From the NCBI RefSeq assembly GCF_016820555.1, contig NZ_JADHDW010000001.1, positions 372,001 to 436,000 of the forward strand: a DNA stretch of 64,000 bases. The letters run 5' to 3'. The number at the start of each line of letters is the position of its first letter. The first letter of the stretch is position 1. Shown here in pieces: positions 9,886 to 18,845 of the stretch. The stretch is from Bacillus sp. REN10 (GTDB lineage: Bacteria > Bacillota > Bacilli > Bacillales > Domibacillaceae). The position numbers and the translations under genes were made by a program. The notes under the pieces were generated by a model that saw nothing but the letters and a program-made list of their open reading frames with translations, was not told the origin of the DNA and ran no database searches.

Positions 9886-10758
9886 ATGCCTAAAGAACAC
9901 AAAAAAGAAAAAACAACCCACTTAATTTATCGTCTGGCACTCGTATTTTTAGGAGCAGCACTTGCGGCCATTTCCATTGAATTATTTTTAGTCCCCAACA
10001 ATATCATTGACGGTGGAATCATTGGAATTTCATTGATTTTAAGCTACTTAATTGATCATCCTGTCTTTTCATTTTCAACCTTTGTTGTTGTGCTAAATGT
10101 CCCTTTTCTCTATTTTGGTTATAAGCAAATTGGTAAAACGTTTATGTTTTCATCCTTATTTGGTATTGTATGTTTAGCTATTGTTGAGAGTCAGCTCCAT
10201 CAATTTGATCCGTTTACAACCGAACCGGTTTTAGCCTCTGTATTTGGCGGCTTGATGTTAGGGGTGGGGGTCGGCCTCGTGATTCGCCATGGGGGAACGC
10301 TCGACGGTACAGAAATTTTAGGAATATTAATGACGAAAAAATTGCCGTTTTCAGTCGGTGAGTTTGTGATGTTCATTAATATTTTCATCTTCACTTGGGC
10401 TGCGTTTGTGTTTGGTCCAGAAAATGCGATGTATTCTGTCATGACGTATTATATTGCGTTTAAAGCAATTGATACGGTGTTGCAAGGGCTAGAAGAAACA
10501 AAGGCATGCATCATTGTGTCTGACCAATATGATGAAGTGTCTGATGCGATTTTACATCGGTTAGGCCGTGGAACAACGAAACTGAAAGGGAAAGGCGGTT
10601 TCACGGATGCTGATAAAGATGTGATCTATGTCGTTGTCACTAGGCTTGAGGTGATGAAGCTGAAAAATATTATTACCGACATTGATCCCAATGCGTTTTT
10701 AACCATTATGAATACACAAGAAACGCATGGAGCCCGCTTTAAATCAGCTATTCATTAA
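9886..10758 (+). CDS. yqfU: YitT family membrane protein YqfU
   Basis: A 290-residue membrane protein with five or six transmembrane helices in the first 200 residues (DUF161/YitT domain with [18 protein letters not shown] and [10 protein letters not shown]). A soluble C-terminal DUF2179 domain (about 205-285) carries [13 protein letters not shown] and the end motif [17 protein letters not shown]. Substrate is unknown for the family. AGGAATG precedes the ATG. A terminator follows, separating it from the Zn uptake operon. Confidence 0.9.
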   Translation: MPKEHKKEKTTHLIYRLALVFLGAALAAISIELFLVPNNIIDGGIIGISLILSYLIDHPVFSFSTFVVVLNVPFLYFGYKQIGKTFMFSSLFGIVCLAIVESQLHQFDPFTTEPVLASVFGGLMLGVGVGLVIRHGGTLDGTEILGILMTKKLPFSVGEFVMFINIFIFTWAAFVFGPENAMYSVMTYYIAFKAIDTVLQGLEETKACIIVSDQYDEVSDAILHRLGRGTTKLKGKGGFTDADKDVIYVVVTRLEVMKLKNIITDIDPNAFLTIMNTQETHGARFKSAIH

Positions 10759-10765
10759 AAACAAG

Positions 10766-10806
10766 GCCGGAACTGCTTGTTTAAAACAGTTCCGGTTTAC
10801 TTTTTG
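10766..10806 (+). terminator. Terminator after yqfU
   Basis: CCGGAACTG pairs with CAGTTCCGG over an 11-nt loop, followed by TTTACTTTTT. The T-rich tail overlaps the candidate -35 of the zurA promoter. Confidence 0.8.
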
Positions 10807-10824
10807 AATGAAATCCTGTATACT
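10796..10824 (+). promoter_or_regulatory. Candidate promoter of the zurA-zurM-zur operon
   Basis: TTTACT (10796-10801), a 17-bp spacer and TATACT (10819-10824). It lies just upstream of a Zur-like box, which would cover the transcription start region. Confidence 0.5.
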
Positions 10825-10837
10825 TCAATTTGTTCTT

Positions 10838-10858
10838 AAATCGTAATCATTCTTATAA
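10838..10858 (+). promoter_or_regulatory. Zur-like operator
   Basis: TCGTAATCATTCTTA (10841-10855) is an imperfect 7-1-7 inverted repeat resembling the Bacillus Zur box, whose left half TCGTAAT is intact and right half is degenerate. It sits between the candidate -10 and the zurA ribosome-binding site, where repressor with bound Zn would block transcription. Supported by the zur gene in the same operon. Confidence 0.6.
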
Positions 10859-10871
10859 AGGAGACATTTCA

Positions 10872-11657
10872 ATGAATCAACCACCTATCATTGAAATAAA
10901 AGACGTATCCTACAGCTATGACCGTGATAATGTATTGGAAAATATTCAATTATCTGTCCCTAGAGGGGCATTTTTAGGTTTAGTAGGTCCAAATGGTTCA
11001 GGGAAATCAACGCTTTTAAAATTAATTTTAGGTTTATTAAAAGTGAAGCAAGGCGAAATTTTTCTTTTTGGTACTTCTCAACGAAATTTTAAAAGTTGGG
11101 ATAAGATTGGATTTGTTTCGCAAAAAGCGAACTCTTTCAATACAGGATTTCCTGCGACTGTCTTTGAAGTAGTGGCAAGCGGTTTGACAAAAAAGCTTGG
11201 ATTGTTTCGCAGGGCAGGTAGTAAAGAGAAGCAAGAAGTGTTAGAAGCGATTAAGGCTGTAGGTATGGAGCCGTTTTTGTACCGCAATATTGGCGAGTTA
11301 TCAGGCGGCCAGCAACAGCGGGTGTTTATTGCCCGAGCGATTGTATCGAAGCCTGAAATCCTTATTTTGGATGAACCAACTGTTGGTGTCGATTCGAAAC
11401 ATGTTCAAGCTTTTTATGAAATGCTTTCGTATTTAAACAAGGAGCTAGGGATTACTTTACTGCTCGTGACCCATGATATTGGGATTGTTAGCGATAAAGT
11501 GACTCATGTCGCTTGTTTAAACAAGTATCTTCATTTCCATGGAAGTATGGCACAATTTAAGCATTTAGATGAATCCGATCTGTCTAAACTATATGGGCAT
11601 GGTATTCACTTGTTAGAGCATCATCATGACCACGACCATAAGGAGGACAGCCAATGA
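10872..11657 (+). CDS. zurA: Zinc ABC transporter ATP-binding protein (ZurA/ZnuC)
   Basis: A 261-residue ABC ATPase that powers zinc uptake. Walker A is GPNGSGKST, the signature LSGGQQQR, Walker B ILILDEPTVGVD and the switch His in LLVTHDIG. The C terminus ends in a His-rich tail (HLLEHHHDHDHKED), a probable metal-binding extension common in zinc transport proteins. The start is the ATG at 10872, preceded by AAAGGAGAC. It overlaps zurM by four bases. No substrate-binding lipoprotein gene is in this cluster, so that partner must be encoded elsewhere. Confidence 0.93.
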   Translation: MNQPPIIEIKDVSYSYDRDNVLENIQLSVPRGAFLGLVGPNGSGKSTLLKLILGLLKVKQGEIFLFGTSQRNFKSWDKIGFVSQKANSFNTGFPATVFEVVASGLTKKLGLFRRAGSKEKQEVLEAIKAVGMEPFLYRNIGELSGGQQQRVFIARAIVSKPEILILDEPTVGVDSKHVQAFYEMLSYLNKELGITLLLVTHDIGIVSDKVTHVACLNKYLHFHGSMAQFKHLDESDLSKLYGHGIHLLEHHHDHDHKEDSQ

Positions 11658-12487
11658 TTGAAGCCATTTTACAGTATGAATTTTTGCAAAATGCTTTTAT
11701 TACAGGACTCATTATTGGAGTGATTGCCCCTCTGCTCGGTGCGTTTATCGTGGTGAGAAGATTGTCGCTCATTGCCGATGCTCTTAGCCATGTGACGCTT
11801 GCTGGGATTGCAGCCGGCTTGTATTTTGGGCAAACATTTGCTTTAACTTGGTTAAATCCGTTGTATGTAGGTATGGTGTTTTCTGTGTTCGGTTCCTTAC
11901 TAATTGAGCGACTTCGCACAGTGTACAGGCATTATCAAGAGTTGGCGATTCCGATTATTTTATCCGGTGGAATCGGCATCGGTGTGATCTTTATTTCGCT
12001 TGCGGATGGTTTTAATACCGATCTATTCAGCTACTTATTTGGAAGCGTCAGCGCGGTTAGTCATAATGATTTAATTGTTATTACAATCATTAGTTTATTG
12101 GTGATTGCCACTGTCTTTTTATTGTATAAAGAGCTGTTTTTGCTCTCCTTTGATGAAGAACATGCAAAAGCATCTGGCATTGCCGCTAAATCCATTCACT
12201 TCGTATTTATCGTCCTTGTCGCGCTGGTGATTGCGGCTTCGATGCGAATCGTTGGAGTGCTATTAGTATCCGCCTTAATGACGCTGCCTGTAGCGGCGAG
12301 CATGAGAATTGCTCGAGGGTTTAAGCAAACGATTTTCTTTTCGATTTTATTTGGAGAAATCGCTGTCGTGTCAGGGCTTGTGAGTGCGTATTATTTAGAT
12401 TTAGCGCCAGGAGGGACAATTGTTGTCGCTTCGATATTGATTTTGTTACTGGTCATTTCGTCGAAAAAGTTGAGCAAGCAATTTTAA
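11654..12487 (+). CDS. zurM: Zinc ABC transporter permease (ZurM/ZnuB)
   Basis: A 277-residue integral membrane permease with about eight hydrophobic helices, family ABC-3. The conserved LIADALSHVTLAGIAAG near residue 40 is diagnostic of Mn/Zn permeases. GGAGGACAGCC gives a ribosome-binding site inside the end of zurA, and the ATGA overlap indicates coupling. It works with the ATPase encoded just before it and is in one operon with the regulator zur, as in the zurAMR operon of Listeria. Confidence 0.93.
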   Translation: MIEAILQYEFLQNAFITGLIIGVIAPLLGAFIVVRRLSLIADALSHVTLAGIAAGLYFGQTFALTWLNPLYVGMVFSVFGSLLIERLRTVYRHYQELAIPIILSGGIGIGVIFISLADGFNTDLFSYLFGSVSAVSHNDLIVITIISLLVIATVFLLYKELFLLSFDEEHAKASGIAAKSIHFVFIVLVALVIAASMRIVGVLLVSALMTLPVAASMRIARGFKQTIFFSILFGEIAVVSGLVSAYYLDLAPGGTIVVASILILLLVISSKKLSKQF

Positions 12488-12502
12488 TATGGGGTGAATG
12501 AA

Positions 12503-12916
12503 ATGAATTTAACTCAGGCAATGGAGCTTTTAAAGGCAAAGGGGTATAAGCAGACGGGCAAGCGAGAAGAGATGCTTTCGTTGTTTGCGCGAGCGGATAA
12601 ATATTTAACAGCAAAAGACGTGCTTGAGGAAATGAAAGTAGATTATCCAGGGCTTAGTTTTGATACGATTTATCGAAATTTAGCCTTGTTTGTGAACATG
12701 GGGATTCTTGAAGAAACGGAATTGTCTGGAGAGCGTCATTTCCGTTTTACTTGTTCTCATGCGAAGCATCATCATCATTTTATTTGTATGGTGTGCGGGA
12801 AAACGAAAGAGATCCATTTATGCCCGATGGACCACATTGATGAGTTAAATGGATATGAGATCTCGGGCCATAAATTTGAAATTTATGGAACATGTCCGGA
12901 GTGTAAAGCTTCCTAA
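12503..12916 (+). CDS. zur: Zinc-responsive Fur-family repressor Zur
   Basis: A 137-residue Fur-family regulator with an N-terminal winged helix ([26 protein letters not shown]) and a C-terminal dimerisation domain. Metal sites are visible: the His-rich [18 protein letters not shown], then [13 protein letters not shown]. The two CxxC pairs form the structural Zn site of the family. I chose ATG 12503 with GGGGTG six bases upstream over a GTG at 12494. Sequence is close to B. subtilis Zur (YqfV). It probably represses its own operon through the box at 10838-10858. Confidence 0.94.
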   Translation: MNLTQAMELLKAKGYKQTGKREEMLSLFARADKYLTAKDVLEEMKVDYPGLSFDTIYRNLALFVNMGILEETELSGERHFRFTCSHAKHHHHFICMVCGKTKEIHLCPMDHIDELNGYEISGHKFEIYGTCPECKAS

Positions 12917-12931
12917 TAAACATGAGAAATG

Positions 12932-12979
12932 AAAAGCCTGGTTCTTCCGTTACATCTTGGGAGAACCAGGCTTTTTTGT
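12932..12979 (+). terminator. Terminator after zur
   Basis: AAAAGCCTGGTTCT pairs with AGAACCAGGCTTTT over a loop of about 16 nt, ending in T-rich sequence. It can also serve convergent yqfW on the minus strand. Confidence 0.88.
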
Positions 12980-12982
12980 TTT

Positions 12983-13564
12983 TTAAAGAGTTAAGAAATG
13001 GTTGCACCAGCTGTTTACCCATTGTTGGGCTTGTCTCCAATTATCAACACGAATGACTCCGTTTGGAACAGGGTCTTGATTATAAGGTGTGTTAAACAAT
13101 ATGACAGGAATATGAAGTTCTTCGTGCAAGCTTACTGCGTTATCATGCTTGTCTTCAAAGAAAATATCCACTTGATATTTTTTAGCCGCTTTGATTTTGT
13201 CATGTGAGCCAATTAATTCAATATGGTCATATTGAAGGTCATGCTCATGAAACCATTGCTCGGTGATATATTGTAAATGATTTCTTCTTGCACTAATAAA
13301 AAATAGTTCGAATTGTTGTCTCCAGCTGTCTAATACTTCTTTAGCTCCTGTGGCAATGGGCGAGTTTTCATAAATCACGGGCTCTCGTTCATCAAACCAG
13401 TCACGGAAGCGATCAGCAGGAATGTTGAGCGCCTCTGATAAATCATATTTTTTTATATCATTTAAAGTTATGTTCAAGGAAAAATCTTGATTAATAAATG
13501 GAACTAAGCTAGTAGGACAAGTAACTGTTCCGTCAATATCAATACCAAAACGTTTTTGTTTCAT
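12983..13564 (-). CDS. yqfW: Putative HAD-family nucleotidase YqfW
   Basis: A 193-residue HAD superfamily phosphatase of the 5'(3')-deoxyribonucleotidase type. HAD motif I is FGIDIDGTVT near residues 7-16, with the second Asp as acid/base. Motif II is the Ser in FFISARR, and motif III/IV is DIFFEDKHDNAV near residue 140. Predicted to remove phosphate from nucleotides, but substrate cannot be read from sequence. AGGAGCAAAC precedes the ATG on the minus strand. It is convergent with zur. Confidence 0.85.
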   Translation of the reverse strand: MKQKRFGIDIDGTVTCPTSLVPFINQDFSLNITLNDIKKYDLSEALNIPADRFRDWFDEREPVIYENSPIATGAKEVLDSWRQQFELFFISARRNHLQYITEQWFHEHDLQYDHIELIGSHDKIKAAKKYQVDIFFEDKHDNAVSLHEELHIPVILFNTPYNQDPVPNGVIRVDNWRQAQQWVNSWCNHFLTL

Positions 13565-13625
13565 TTTGTTTGCTCCTTACTTTGTTCACTGTTCCTCAAA
13601 GTGTAACATATTTTTGTGATGATTG

Positions 13626-13782
13626 TTATCCCGTGTTAACGGGCAGTAAGATCCCACCTCAAAAGAGTAGAGGAAGACAAATTATTTAGCTGAGGGATCA
13701 ACGGCCCATAAACATCCAATTGGTTCAACTAACAATCAGTGGCGTATGAACAAAATCTCCACGGATTAAAGTTTCACTTTAT
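13626..13782 (+). repeat. Long form (157 bp) of a dispersed intergenic repeat, copy A
   Basis: This fills most of the 303-bp gap between yqfW and yqfX. It begins TTATCCCG with a small hairpin (CCCGT/ACGGG) and ends AAAGTTTCACTTTAT, the same ends as four 52-54 bp copies elsewhere in the window. Its interior holds about 100 bp missing from the short copies. The rest of the gap contains only the yqfX ribosome-binding region. No ORF is visible in it. Confidence 0.75.
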
Positions 13783-13867
13783 GTGAATGAAGAGCAGTTT
13801 TGTATAAATTCTTTCTTCTCGCAAACAATAACAATGCTCCTCAATTTGCGAAAGTGAGGGATGAACA

Positions 13868-14221
13868 GTGAAAGATGAAACCAATGATAAGGATCGGTTT
13901 GTAAATGACACGGATTTGAGGCCTATGCGAGAAGAGACCGCGGCAGAAATTGCTGAACCGATTCCTTTTCGCCGAGACGATCATCGAGAAATAGACAGGG
14001 ATGATGTTGAGGTTGAAGACGGGGGAGGGCGCGGGTTAGGCTATGCGGGCTTAATCGCCTCTATTCTTGCTCTCTTCATGCTTCCTGTATTATTTGGAGC
14101 CATCGGGATCGTATTAGGATTTATGGCTAGGAGAAGAGGATCTGAAGGGCTTGGAGCATGGGCGATTGGTATCGGTGTTGTCGCTCTTGTAGTTGGTTTG
14201 TTTGTTCTTCCGTTTTTCTAA
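13868..14221 (+). CDS. yqfX: Small membrane protein YqfX
   Basis: A 117-residue protein. Residues 1-55 are soluble and strongly acidic/charged (DKDRFVNDTDLRPMREETAAE), and two glycine-rich transmembrane helices follow (about 58-82 and 93-116). It matches the YqfX-type protein of this locus; function unknown. Start is GTG 13868, with AAAGTGAGGG seven bases upstream. A stable bidirectional hairpin separates it from convergent ispG. Confidence 0.78.
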   Translation: MKDETNDKDRFVNDTDLRPMREETAAEIAEPIPFRRDDHREIDRDDVEVEDGGGRGLGYAGLIASILALFMLPVLFGAIGIVLGFMARRRGSEGLGAWAIGIGVVALVVGLFVLPFF

Positions 14222-14247
14222 ATACTGTTTAAAAGAGGAGCAGAAAA

Positions 14248-14281
14248 GGGCCGTCTCGTAATAAATTGAGACGGCCCGTTC
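14248..14281. terminator. Bidirectional terminator between yqfX and ispG
   Basis: GGGCCGTCTC and GAGACGGCCC form a perfect 10-bp stem. T-rich sequence follows on both strands. Confidence 0.85.
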
Positions 14282-14326
14282 TCTGCACGAACAGCCAAGT
14301 GACAGCTGCAAAAATGAATGATCCAA

Positions 14327-15430
14327 TTAAAGATTTGCTTCCGCTTCTTGATTTTGGAAATATTCTTCGGCGATTTTGTCAATTTCTTTTTTCAGTTCTT
14401 CTACCATTGTGTCCTCTGGTACTTTTCGAACCGTTTTCCCTTTACGGAACAATAATCCTTCACCTCTCGCACCAGCGATACCAATATCAGCCTCGCGTGC
14501 TTCTCCCGGTCCGTTCACGGCACATCCTAGAACAGCTACTTTAATAGGTGCTTTAATCTTTTGAATATATTCTTCGACTTCATTAGCAATGCTGATCAGA
14601 TCAATTTCAATTCGTCCGCACGTCGGACATGAAATTAATGTTGCCGCATTAGAAGAGAGCCCGAATGATTTTAAGAGTTCTCTCGCCACTTTCACTTCTT
14701 CTACCGGATCAGCACTTAAAGAAATACGTAATGTATTCCCGATCCCTTTGCTTAAAATCGCTCCGAGACCAGCGGCACTTTTGACGGTACCAGCAAATAG
14801 CGTACCGGATTCAGTGATGCCCAAATGAAGCGGGTAGTCGAAGGCGCGCGCGGCCTTTTCGTATGCTTCAATGGCTAAATTGACATCGGATGCTTTCATG
14901 GAAACAATGATATCGTGAAAGTCGAGATCTTCTAAAATTTTAATGTGATGCAGAGCACTTTCGACCATACCATCTGCAGTAGGGTAACCGTATTTTTCTA
15001 AAATTTTACGTTCTAAGCTTCCTGCATTGACACCGATTCGAATCGGAATGCCCTTCGCTTTCGCCGCATTGACGACGGCTTCCACTTTTTCGCGGCGTCC
15101 GATGTTTCCTGGGTTGATCCGAATCTTATCAACGCCACCTTCAATCGCTTTTAAGGCAAGTTTATAATCAAAATGAATATCGGCTACTAACGGAATATTA
15201 ATTTGTCTTTTTATATCAGCAATTGCATCCGCAGCACGCTCATCAGGGCAAGCGACGCGAACGATCTGGCATCCAGCTTCTTCCAAGCGGTGAATTTCTT
15301 TCACTGTGGCTTCAACATCGTGCGTTTTCGTTGTCGTCATACTTTGAATAAATAGTTCATTGCTTCCGCCAATGGTTAAATTGCCAACTTTAACTGGACG
15401 GGTTTTTGAACGATGGGTGATTTCACTCAA
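14327..15430 (-). CDS. ispG: 4-hydroxy-3-methylbut-2-en-1-yl diphosphate synthase IspG
   Basis: A 367-residue 4Fe-4S enzyme of the MEP pathway, acting one step before IspH. Cluster ligands are C268 and C271 (SCPTCGR), C303 (GCAVNGPGE) and E310. The N-terminal TIM barrel includes [11 protein letters not shown] and RINPGNIG. Start is TTG on the minus strand with AAAGGAG upstream. The cytosolic enzyme needs flavodoxin or ferredoxin as electron donor. It is followed by the bidirectional hairpin shared with yqfX. Confidence 0.97.
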   Translation of the reverse strand: MSEITHRSKTRPVKVGNLTIGGSNELFIQSMTTTKTHDVEATVKEIHRLEEAGCQIVRVACPDERAADAIADIKRQINIPLVADIHFDYKLALKAIEGGVDKIRINPGNIGRREKVEAVVNAAKAKGIPIRIGVNAGSLERKILEKYGYPTADGMVESALHHIKILEDLDFHDIIVSMKASDVNLAIEAYEKAARAFDYPLHLGITESGTLFAGTVKSAAGLGAILSKGIGNTLRISLSADPVEEVKVARELLKSFGLSSNAATLISCPTCGRIEIDLISIANEVEEYIQKIKAPIKVAVLGCAVNGPGEAREADIGIAGARGEGLLFRKGKTVRKVPEDTMVEELKKEIDKIAEEYFQNQEAEANL

Positions 15431-15531
15431 TGGTGATTCGCTCCTTTATCAGATCTAATAATAAGCTTCTTCAATGAGTAATTGTACCAGTAGTTGAGCG
15501 TATATGACAAGGAAATGACTAGTGGAAATGT

Positions 15532-15585
15532 TTATCCTGTATGAACGGGCTATAAGATCTCCCGCTGATGGAAATTTCACTTTAT
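15532..15585 (+). repeat. Dispersed intergenic repeat, short copy B
   Basis: A 54-bp copy with the family ends TTATCC and TTTCACTTTAT and a central hairpin (CCTG/CGGG, one G-U pair). Its last bases overlap the stop codon of the LysM gene on the minus strand. It fills the middle of the 151-bp gap upstream of ispG. Confidence 0.75.
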
Positions 15586-15908
15586 TCATAAACCGGAAAT
15601 TGATAGGATTGTCCGATTTGCACTTCTTCTGGTGTCATGCCTTTATTTAATCGGTTGAAGTCATTGACAGCCTGAGAAATATCAACCGGCAACTGTCCAT
15701 GATGTATTTCTTCTAGAATGGACAGAACGGTGTCTCCTCTTTTCACCTTGACTGTTTGTGAAGCAATAGAAGTGTGGCTGGCCGGAGCACTGTCTGTTTC
15801 ATGGATGACGGCTGTCTCTTTTTGTGGAAGTGAACCGCGAGTTAAATCATGCCAAACGCCAGCTACTACCAGTAGTAAAATAACAAGAAAGAGAAAATTC
15901 TTCATCAT
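15582..15908 (-). CDS. yqfZ: LysM-domain protein YqfZ
   Basis: A 108-residue exported or membrane-anchored protein. An N-terminal hydrophobic segment (residues 3-18) is followed by a linker and one LysM domain (about residues 51-106: VKVKRGDTVLSILEEIHHG and EEVQIGQSYQFPVY). LysM binds peptidoglycan glycans. Position next to ispG and size match B. subtilis YqfZ. AAGGAGAGC precedes the ATG on the minus strand. The gene is bracketed by two copies of the dispersed repeat, one touching its stop codon and one just upstream of its ribosome-binding site. Confidence 0.82.
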   Translation of the reverse strand: MMKNFLFLVILLLVVAGVWHDLTRGSLPQKETAVIHETDSAPASHTSIASQTVKVKRGDTVLSILEEIHHGQLPVDISQAVNDFNRLNKGMTPEEVQIGQSYQFPVYE

Positions 15909-15920
15909 CCGCTCTCCTTT

Positions 15921-15974
15921 TTATCCCGCATGAACAGGGTGTAAGACCCTCCGCTGATAGAAGTTTCACCCTAT
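15921..15974 (+). repeat. Dispersed intergenic repeat, short copy C
   Basis: A 54-bp copy that begins TTATCCCGCATGAAC and ends AAGTTTCACCCTAT. It lies immediately upstream of the yqfZ ribosome-binding site (minus strand), so it is in the leader of that gene. Confidence 0.75.
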
Positions 15975-16010
15975 AAAAATATATGCTTGTCCTAAAGAAT
16001 AATGACAAAA

Positions 16011-16064
16011 ATAAAGGATGAAGCGATCCATAAATGATTTAGGGGATTGCTTCATCCTTTATTA
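16011..16064 (-). terminator. Terminator after yqgB
   Basis: AATAAAGGATGAAGC pairs with GCTTCATCCTTTATT with an inner GATCC/GGGATT extension. On the minus strand the stem is followed by ATTTTTGTC. Confidence 0.75.
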
Positions 16065-16065
16065 A

Positions 16066-16839
16066 TTAATGTTTCGATTTTGGAAGCGGAATGGATCGGA
16101 TGGCGACATAAATCATGACTGCAGTCAATAACCAGTCAAGCAAAAAGCTATAGGGAAATTGGATACGCGCGAAATCAAACAAGGTCATGATGACGATCGA
16201 CGGTGTGATCGCATAGGCTGCTATCCGAAAGCTGTGGCGATACTCTATTTTTCTTTTAAGTCCTTTATTCATCAGTGAGCCTAATGCGGCAAAGATGGAT
16301 ACTTTCATAAATCCAACAGCGGCGACGAATAAATAGTAAATGAGAAATAAGACCGGCAGAAAAATGACTAAATAAGATTGCAATGTGTCGATATAGGACA
16401 GCATTTGTTTGTTTGTCACATTCGTTTCAGTGGGAAACAGGTAAGGAAAAGATTGTGTTTGTCCATGAATGGATAAAACGATGTCATGTTTCAAAAGTGC
16501 TATCACTTGTTCCTTGTTCTCTAGATCAGCTGCAGAAATAGAACCTACAGGGTCAAAAATGATTTCTGTTTGCCCGTTTTGAATGACTTTCGTCTGAGCG
16601 TCAGAAGAGGTGAGTGTGCCATCTTCAATCGTAAAGGAAGGTAAGTCTTTTTCAATTGAAGTTTGCAAGTTTGTCAGTCCGCTGATCGCCATGTAAGTAA
16701 AGTATGTCATAAAGGGTAAGCAAGAAATGAACATAACAAAAAACACATGGCTAATGGTTTGTCCAATTCCTTGAAGGCGAAAAAAGCCAATATGTTTAGG
16801 GGAATATAAACTTTTAATAAACCGCTGAAAAATATTCAC
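16066..16839 (-). CDS. yqgB: DUF1189 membrane protein YqgB
   Basis: A 257-residue membrane protein. A first hydrophobic helix (about 28-52) is followed by an extracellular domain of about 90 residues and then three or four helices clustered in the C-terminal half (about 140-250). The N-terminal signature FIKSLYSPKHIGFFRLQGIGQT is typical of DUF1189/YqgB proteins. Role unknown. AGGAGGAAAG precedes the ATG on the minus strand. It diverges from the Na/Pi transporter gene across a 208-bp AT-rich region. Confidence 0.85.
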   Translation of the reverse strand: MNIFQRFIKSLYSPKHIGFFRLQGIGQTISHVFFVMFISCLPFMTYFTYMAISGLTNLQTSIEKDLPSFTIEDGTLTSSDAQTKVIQNGQTEIIFDPVGSISAADLENKEQVIALLKHDIVLSIHGQTQSFPYLFPTETNVTNKQMLSYIDTLQSYLVIFLPVLFLIYYLFVAAVGFMKVSIFAALGSLMNKGLKRKIEYRHSFRIAAYAITPSIVIMTLFDFARIQFPYSFLLDWLLTAVMIYVAIRSIPLPKSKH

Positions 16840-17047
16840 GACACTTTCCTCCTTATGATTCTATTGTAAGGAAACAGAGGAAAGAAAGCTACTCTTCATT
16901 TTTTGTAACACAAATGTAATAAAACACTCCTTTTGTTAATCAATTGTAAATTTTAAGTTGATGTTATTTACATTTAACTCATAATTTATTAATAATTGTA
17001 GAGGGTTTGCAAGTTTTGTCGAATTAAATTGAGTAGGAGTTGGAGAA

Positions 17048-18682
17048 ATGGAAATCAATGTCCAGGAAATGCTGTTTCAGTTTTTAGGTGGACTGGGGAT
17101 ATTCTTGTACGGAATCAAGTTAATGGGAGACGGGTTACAACAATCTGCTGGAGACCGGCTACGGGATATTCTAGATCGTTTTACAACCAATCCTTTGATG
17201 GGGGTATTAGCAGGAGTACTTGTTACGATCCTCATTCAAAGTAGTTCAGCAACGACCGTTATTACGGTTGGACTTGTCAGTGCTGGATTTATGACGCTGA
17301 AGCAAGCAATTGGTGTCATTATGGGAGCGAACATTGGAACAACTGTCACAGCTTTTATTATTGGAATTGATGTAGGGGAATATGCTTTACCTATATTAGC
17401 ACTTGGCGCGATTTTAATTTTCTTCTTTAAGAATAAACAAATACATAATATCGGAATGATTTTCTTCGGATTTGGTGCCCTGTTTTACGGATTGGAACTC
17501 ATGAGCAGCGGAATGAAGCCTCTACGTGAATTAGAATCTTTCCATGAATTAACGGTCAATATGAGTACGAATCCGATTTTAGGAGTGGTGGTAGGTACCG
17601 TCTTTACCGTCATTGTTCAAAGTTCTAGTGCGACGATCGGAATTTTACAAAGTTTATTTGCTGAAAATTTATTAGATTTGAATGCGGCAATGCCCGTTCT
17701 TTTCGGTGACAATATCGGAACAACGATTACGGCAGTATTGGCTTCTATTGGCGCATCAGTGGCAGCCAGAAGAGCAGCGGCGACTCATGTTCTATTTAAT
17801 TTAATCGGAACCGCCATCTTCTTACTTATTCTACCTTTATTCACGCAGTTTATGTCTTATTTGAGCACTGTGCTTCATCTTGATCCGAAGATGACCATTG
17901 CTTTTGCTCATGGTACATTTAATATCACAAATACACTCATTCAATTGCCATTTGTTGGCGTGTTAGCTTTGATTGTGACGAAATTAATTCCTGGTGAAGA
18001 TACTTTCTTTGATTATAAAGCGAAGCATCTCGATCCTATTTTTATTGAGCAGTCTCCTTCTATCGCTCTTGGTCAAGCAAAGGAAGAAGTGATTAACATG
18101 GGGCAAATTGCTGTTAAAGGAATGGAAGAGACGCACGAGTATTTAAAAACAAAGCAGCAGAAGCATTCAGAAAGAGCAGCTCAAATTGAAGATTCATTAA
18201 ATAATTTAGATAGAAAAATCACGGATTATTTAATTGATCTATCAGGCTCTTCATTGTCTGATGCCGAATCAGAAAGACATTCTTTATTAATGGATACGGT
18301 TCGCGATATTGAACGAATTGGTGACCATTTTGAAAATATTTTAGAACTTGTTGATTATCAACAAACTAATAAGGTGAAGATTACTGACCAAGCGATGATG
18401 GAACTTGAGGAAATGTTTAAATTAACAATTGATACGGTGCGCAAGTCCGTTCAAGCGCTTGATGAAAATAATTTACAGTTGGCTCGTGAAGTAGCTGAAA
18501 ATGAGGATTTAATTGACAAAATGGAAAGAAAATTGCGCAAACAGCATATTTTGCGCCTGACAGAAGGGGCTTGTACAGCGCAGGCGGGAATTGTGTTTGT
18601 CGACATCATCAGCAACTTAGAGAGAATGGGTGACCACGCAGTCAATATTGCAGAAGCCGTTCTTGGTATTAGAGGCTTATAA
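17048..18682 (+). CDS. Na/Pi cotransporter family protein with PhoU-like domain
   Basis: A 544-residue NptA/YjbB-type transporter. Two Na/Pi cotransporter repeats carry the duplicated QSSSAT motif (LIQSSSATTVITVG near residue 62 and IVQSSSATIGIL near residue 196), with eight to ten helices to about residue 315. The C-terminal 200 residues are a cytosolic helical PhoU-like domain containing two IERxGDH segments (IERIGDHFENI and LERMGDHAVNI). Predicted to move phosphate with sodium; family members differ in substrate and direction. GTAGGAGTTGGAG precedes the ATG. It is monocistronic with a strong terminator. Confidence 0.88.
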   Translation: MEINVQEMLFQFLGGLGIFLYGIKLMGDGLQQSAGDRLRDILDRFTTNPLMGVLAGVLVTILIQSSSATTVITVGLVSAGFMTLKQAIGVIMGANIGTTVTAFIIGIDVGEYALPILALGAILIFFFKNKQIHNIGMIFFGFGALFYGLELMSSGMKPLRELESFHELTVNMSTNPILGVVVGTVFTVIVQSSSATIGILQSLFAENLLDLNAAMPVLFGDNIGTTITAVLASIGASVAARRAAATHVLFNLIGTAIFLLILPLFTQFMSYLSTVLHLDPKMTIAFAHGTFNITNTLIQLPFVGVLALIVTKLIPGEDTFFDYKAKHLDPIFIEQSPSIALGQAKEEVINMGQIAVKGMEETHEYLKTKQQKHSERAAQIEDSLNNLDRKITDYLIDLSGSSLSDAESERHSLLMDTVRDIERIGDHFENILELVDYQQTNKVKITDQAMMELEEMFKLTIDTVRKSVQALDENNLQLAREVAENEDLIDKMERKLRKQHILRLTEGACTAQAGIVFVDIISNLERMGDHAVNIAEAVLGIRGL

Positions 18683-18696
18683 GTAGGGTGAATCGA

Positions 18697-18746
18697 AGAA
18701 CGAACCTCTATTTGTCGTCTGACAATAAGGTGTTCGTTCTTTTTTC
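18697..18746 (+). terminator. Terminator after the Na/Pi transporter gene
   Basis: AGAACGAAC pairs with GTTCGTTCT; an inner TTGTC/GACAA stem extends it. A T run follows. Confidence 0.88.
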
Positions 18747-18768
18747 TTGCATTGATGGCGCTTAACAA

Positions 18769-18797
18769 TTGAAAGAATCGTCCTCTTTTGGTAATCT
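18769..18797 (+). promoter_or_regulatory. Candidate sodA promoter
   Basis: TTGAAA (18769-18774), a 17-bp spacer and TAATCT (18792-18797), about 50 bp before the sodA start and just after the preceding terminator. Confidence 0.5.
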
Positions 18798-18845
18798 AAA
18801 TGATGAAAGACTAGAAAAAATTAACCTACATAGGAGGAATTTATT

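Noticed and set aside
16930-17030. PhoP-like TTGTTA/TTGTAA repeats before the Na/Pi transporter
   Set aside because: Only two hexamers fall at 11-bp spacing and both match poorly in AT-rich sequence.
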